In this document: positions 62,135 through 64,000 of the stretch, one piece after another
How positions within the stretch are numbered: position 1 is the first letter of the stretch
Layout: each line of letters starts with the position of its first letter
Assembly (NCBI GenBank): GCA_035489435.1
Contig: DATHKG010000005.1
Strand: one strand, 5' to 3'
Source of the DNA: DATHKG01 sp035489435
Lineage (GTDB): Bacteria; Bacteroidota; Bacteroidia; Chitinophagales; Chitinophagaceae
Length of the DNA: 64,000 bases
Program-made: the position numbers and the translations under genes
Notes under the pieces: generated by a model
Database searches by the model: none
What the model was told of the DNA's origin: nothing
Seen by the model: only the letters and a program-made list of their open reading frames with translations

Positions 62135-64000
62135 ATGTATTCAACACCTGTTTATGAGCCTGGCGTCTCCCTACGCTCCTTTCCAATAAAATTCACCAGG
62201 ATCTTGACGCTATTTATTGCATCACTGATCACGTCTCTTAGTCTTTTTGCAAATAATGACAATGGAATGTTTCGCGATGCAGACAAAAACTTCTTATCAC
62301 TTCCCATTACAATCAAAGGCCAGGTACTTGGTAACGATGGTGCACCTCTTGCAGAGGCCACTGTTACGGAAAAGGGTACAAGCAATGCAGTCAGAACCGA
62401 TGCGAAAGGAAATTTTATAATTGAAGCCGAACCGACTGCCGTGCTGGTAATTTCGTATATCGGATTTGAATCAATTGAGATAGCCGTTAATAACAGAACG
62501 GAATTATCAGTTAAAATGAACGTAGCTATTTCTACCGGGGAAGAAGTGGTAGTTGTTGGTTATGGTTCGCAAAAAAAGGCAAGCCTTACGGGATCGGTCT
62601 ATGTGGTTAAGATGAGTGATATAAAGGACCAGGCTGTTGGTTCCCGTAATATTGTTCGGGCGATGGATAACCGGGTGCCGGGTATTACCACTAACTACAA
62701 CGGTGATCCAAATGCTGCTGCCAGTATCTTAATCCGCGGACGTGGATCGCTGAACAGCAGTACTGCTCCATTAATAATCATTGATGGTGTGCCTACCAAT
62801 CGTGGTCTGAATGAGATTCCCGTCAACGATATCGAATCAGTACAGGTGCTTAAAGATGCGTCTTCCGCCACCATTTATGGCTCGAGGGCGGCGAACGGCG
62901 TATTTATCATTACCACAAAGTCTGCAAAGAAAGGCCCTAAACTTGAAATCAACTCCTCAGTTACCGCAGGCTTCCTGCCAAAAAATTCCATTCCCCTGAT
63001 GAACACAGAGGAGTATGGCAGAGCGCAATGGCTTGCAGCCAGGAATGATAAAGTTGATCCCAATTACGGACTGTATAGCTATACTGATCACCAGGATGCT
63101 AATGGTAGCTGGGTACTGGACAAGATTATGTGGCCCGAGTTTCTTGATCCGGCTCAAACAATGCGCGCAGCCAATACAGATTGGCAAAAAGAGATTTCAA
63201 GAACAGCTCTTTCGCAAAACCATAACATTACGTTATCTAACGGTGGAGAAAACGGGAGCGTACTCCTTTCTTTCGATTACCTCAATAGTGTTGGCACTAC
63301 CAAATACAATGATTGGGACAAACTTAACCTGCGTATTAATTCAAATTATCGATTCTTCAACGGTCGTTTAAAGATCGGCGAGAATTTCTCAGTAACTAAA
63401 ATGAGATATACCGGTGGTTCCTGGCTGGCGAACACGGCTAATATCCAGTCGATCGTACCGGTGAGAACAGTTGATGGGATTGGTTGGGGTGGACCTGTGA
63501 TGGGTATGAGCGATCGGAACAATCCATTGTTAGACATCATGCGCAACAGGCAAAATCATTCAGATGATATTCGATTGCTTGGCTCTGTATTCGCGGATAT
63601 TGAGATCATGAAAAATCTTCATTTTCGTTCAACATTCGGAGCTGATTATGTTGGTAGTTGGGCGAGAAATATGAACCTGACATACCAGGCAGGTTTCATG
63701 CAGGAGACGGTCGCTAAAGTGAATAACAATGCGAGCTATGGTGGCAGCTGGACCTGGAACAATGTTGTCAACTACGATCTGAGCCTGGGCAACAATAATT
63801 TTCAGTTCATGATCGGGCAGGAAGCGACTGAAGCCAGCGGGGAAAACCTCTATGGTGCAAGAGACGGCTTTGCGAGCGAGGATCCTGACTATATGTACCT
63901 GGATGTAGGCGAAGGTAATGTGCGCAATGGCGGACTTGCATGGGACAATGCGCAAAACTCATACTTTGGGCGTATCAATTACGACTATGATAACAAGTAT
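62135..64000 (+). CDS. SusC-like TonB-dependent transporter (3' end off window)
   Basis: 622 codons are visible, open to the right edge. The start is ATG 62135 (MYSTPVYEP), which precedes the hydrophobic signal segment (ILTLFIASLITSLSLFA, ~28-44). A CarboxypepD_reg-like domain follows (TIKGQVLGNDGAPLAEATVTEKG), then EEVVVVGYGSQKKASLTG, the plug LIRGRGSLNSSTAPLIIIDGVPT and YGSRAANGVFIITTKSAKKG, and the first part of the barrel. It is divergent from the HTCS and belongs to a second PUL whose SusD and enzymes lie beyond the window. Confidence 0.95.
   Translation, partial: MYSTPVYEPGVSLRSFPIKFTRILTLFIASLITSLSLFANNDNGMFRDADKNFLSLPITIKGQVLGNDGAPLAEATVTEKGTSNAVRTDAKGNFIIEAEPTAVLVISYIGFESIEIAVNNRTELSVKMNVAISTGEEVVVVGYGSQKKASLTGSVYVVKMSDIKDQAVGSRNIVRAMDNRVPGITTNYNGDPNAAASILIRGRGSLNSSTAPLIIIDGVPTNRGLNEIPVNDIESVQVLKDASSATIYGSRAANGVFIITTKSAKKGPKLEINSSVTAGFLPKNSIPLMNTEEYGRAQWLAARNDKVDPNYGLYSYTDHQDANGSWVLDKIMWPEFLDPAQTMRAANTDWQKEISRTALSQNHNITLSNGGENGSVLLSFDYLNSVGTTKYNDWDKLNLRINSNYRFFNGRLKIGENFSVTKMRYTGGSWLANTANIQSIVPVRTVDGIGWGGPVMGMSDRNNPLLDIMRNRQNHSDDIRLLGSVFADIEIMKNLHFRSTFGADYVGSWARNMNLTYQAGFMQETVAKVNNNASYGGSWTWNNVVNYDLSLGNNNFQFMIGQEATEASGENLYGARDGFASEDPDYMYLDVGEGNVRNGGLAWDNAQNSYFGRINYDYDNKY

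Overview
The window looks like a chromosome segment of a Bacteroidota bacterium, most likely a Chitinophagaceae-type soil or plant-associated species. The evidence is SusC/SusD pairs, a hybrid two-component (HTCS) regulator, TAnnTTTG-type -7 boxes, DUF5908 and DUF4255 genes beside a contractile sheath, AT-rich intergenic DNA, and no recognisable rRNA, tRNA, CRISPR array or insertion sequence. Genus-level placement is inference.

Region 1 (1-9022, all minus strand) is the upstream end of an extracellular contractile injection system (eCIS, Afp/PVC/MAC-like) operon. In transcription order it holds a DUF4255 cap protein, a beta-rich unknown, the sheath, two large cysteine-rich unknowns, two gp19-type tube proteins, DUF5908, a LysM-type tube/baseplate adaptor and a VgrG-like spike that runs off the left edge. 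Baseplate, ATPase and fibre genes presumably lie beyond base 1.

Region 2 (9.4-17.7 kb) is accessory: a decayed TIR/possible papain-like relic, a 1794-residue protein joining two alpha/beta-hydrolase domains to a CHAT caspase-like domain and a helical tail, and a convergent pentapeptide-repeat protein with a TIR-like C-terminus.

Region 3 (18.3-28.7 kb) is a membrane-maintenance operon: YjfI/YbjN-like protein, PspA, YqiJ-like OB-fold membrane protein, flotillin and a 1730-residue AAA+ ATPase. It is divergent from an XRE/S24-like repressor, with palindromes between them. Its gene junctions carry short degenerate repeats, and the ATPase carries low-complexity inserts.

Region 4 (29.0-49.4 kb) is a polysaccharide utilisation locus. 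An AraC regulator is divergent from SusC-SusD, an unassigned six-hairpin glycosidase, a GH39-like enzyme, amidohydrolase, Zn-dehydrogenase, enolase-superfamily dehydratase, UlaG-like lactonase, RraA-like aldolase, PIG-L deacetylase, DUF4380 protein, SSS transporter and GH78 rhamnosidase. Together these suggest hydrolysis of a rhamnose-containing glycan, sodium-coupled uptake and a non-phosphorylative aldonate route.

Region 5 (49.7-58.7 kb) is a second accessory stretch: a two-gene unit of a two-TM protein plus TIR protein (candidate immune module), a DUF4143-ATPase relic, two overlapping LuxR-type regulators, a large lipoprotein, a cysteine-synthase-like enzyme and a tripartite HipBST toxin-antitoxin operon with three regularly spaced operator-like palindromes. 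Region 6 (58.8-64 kb) begins another PUL: an HTCS with a sugar-binding sensor, divergent from a SusC gene truncated at the right edge, with direct repeats and strong inverted repeats between them.
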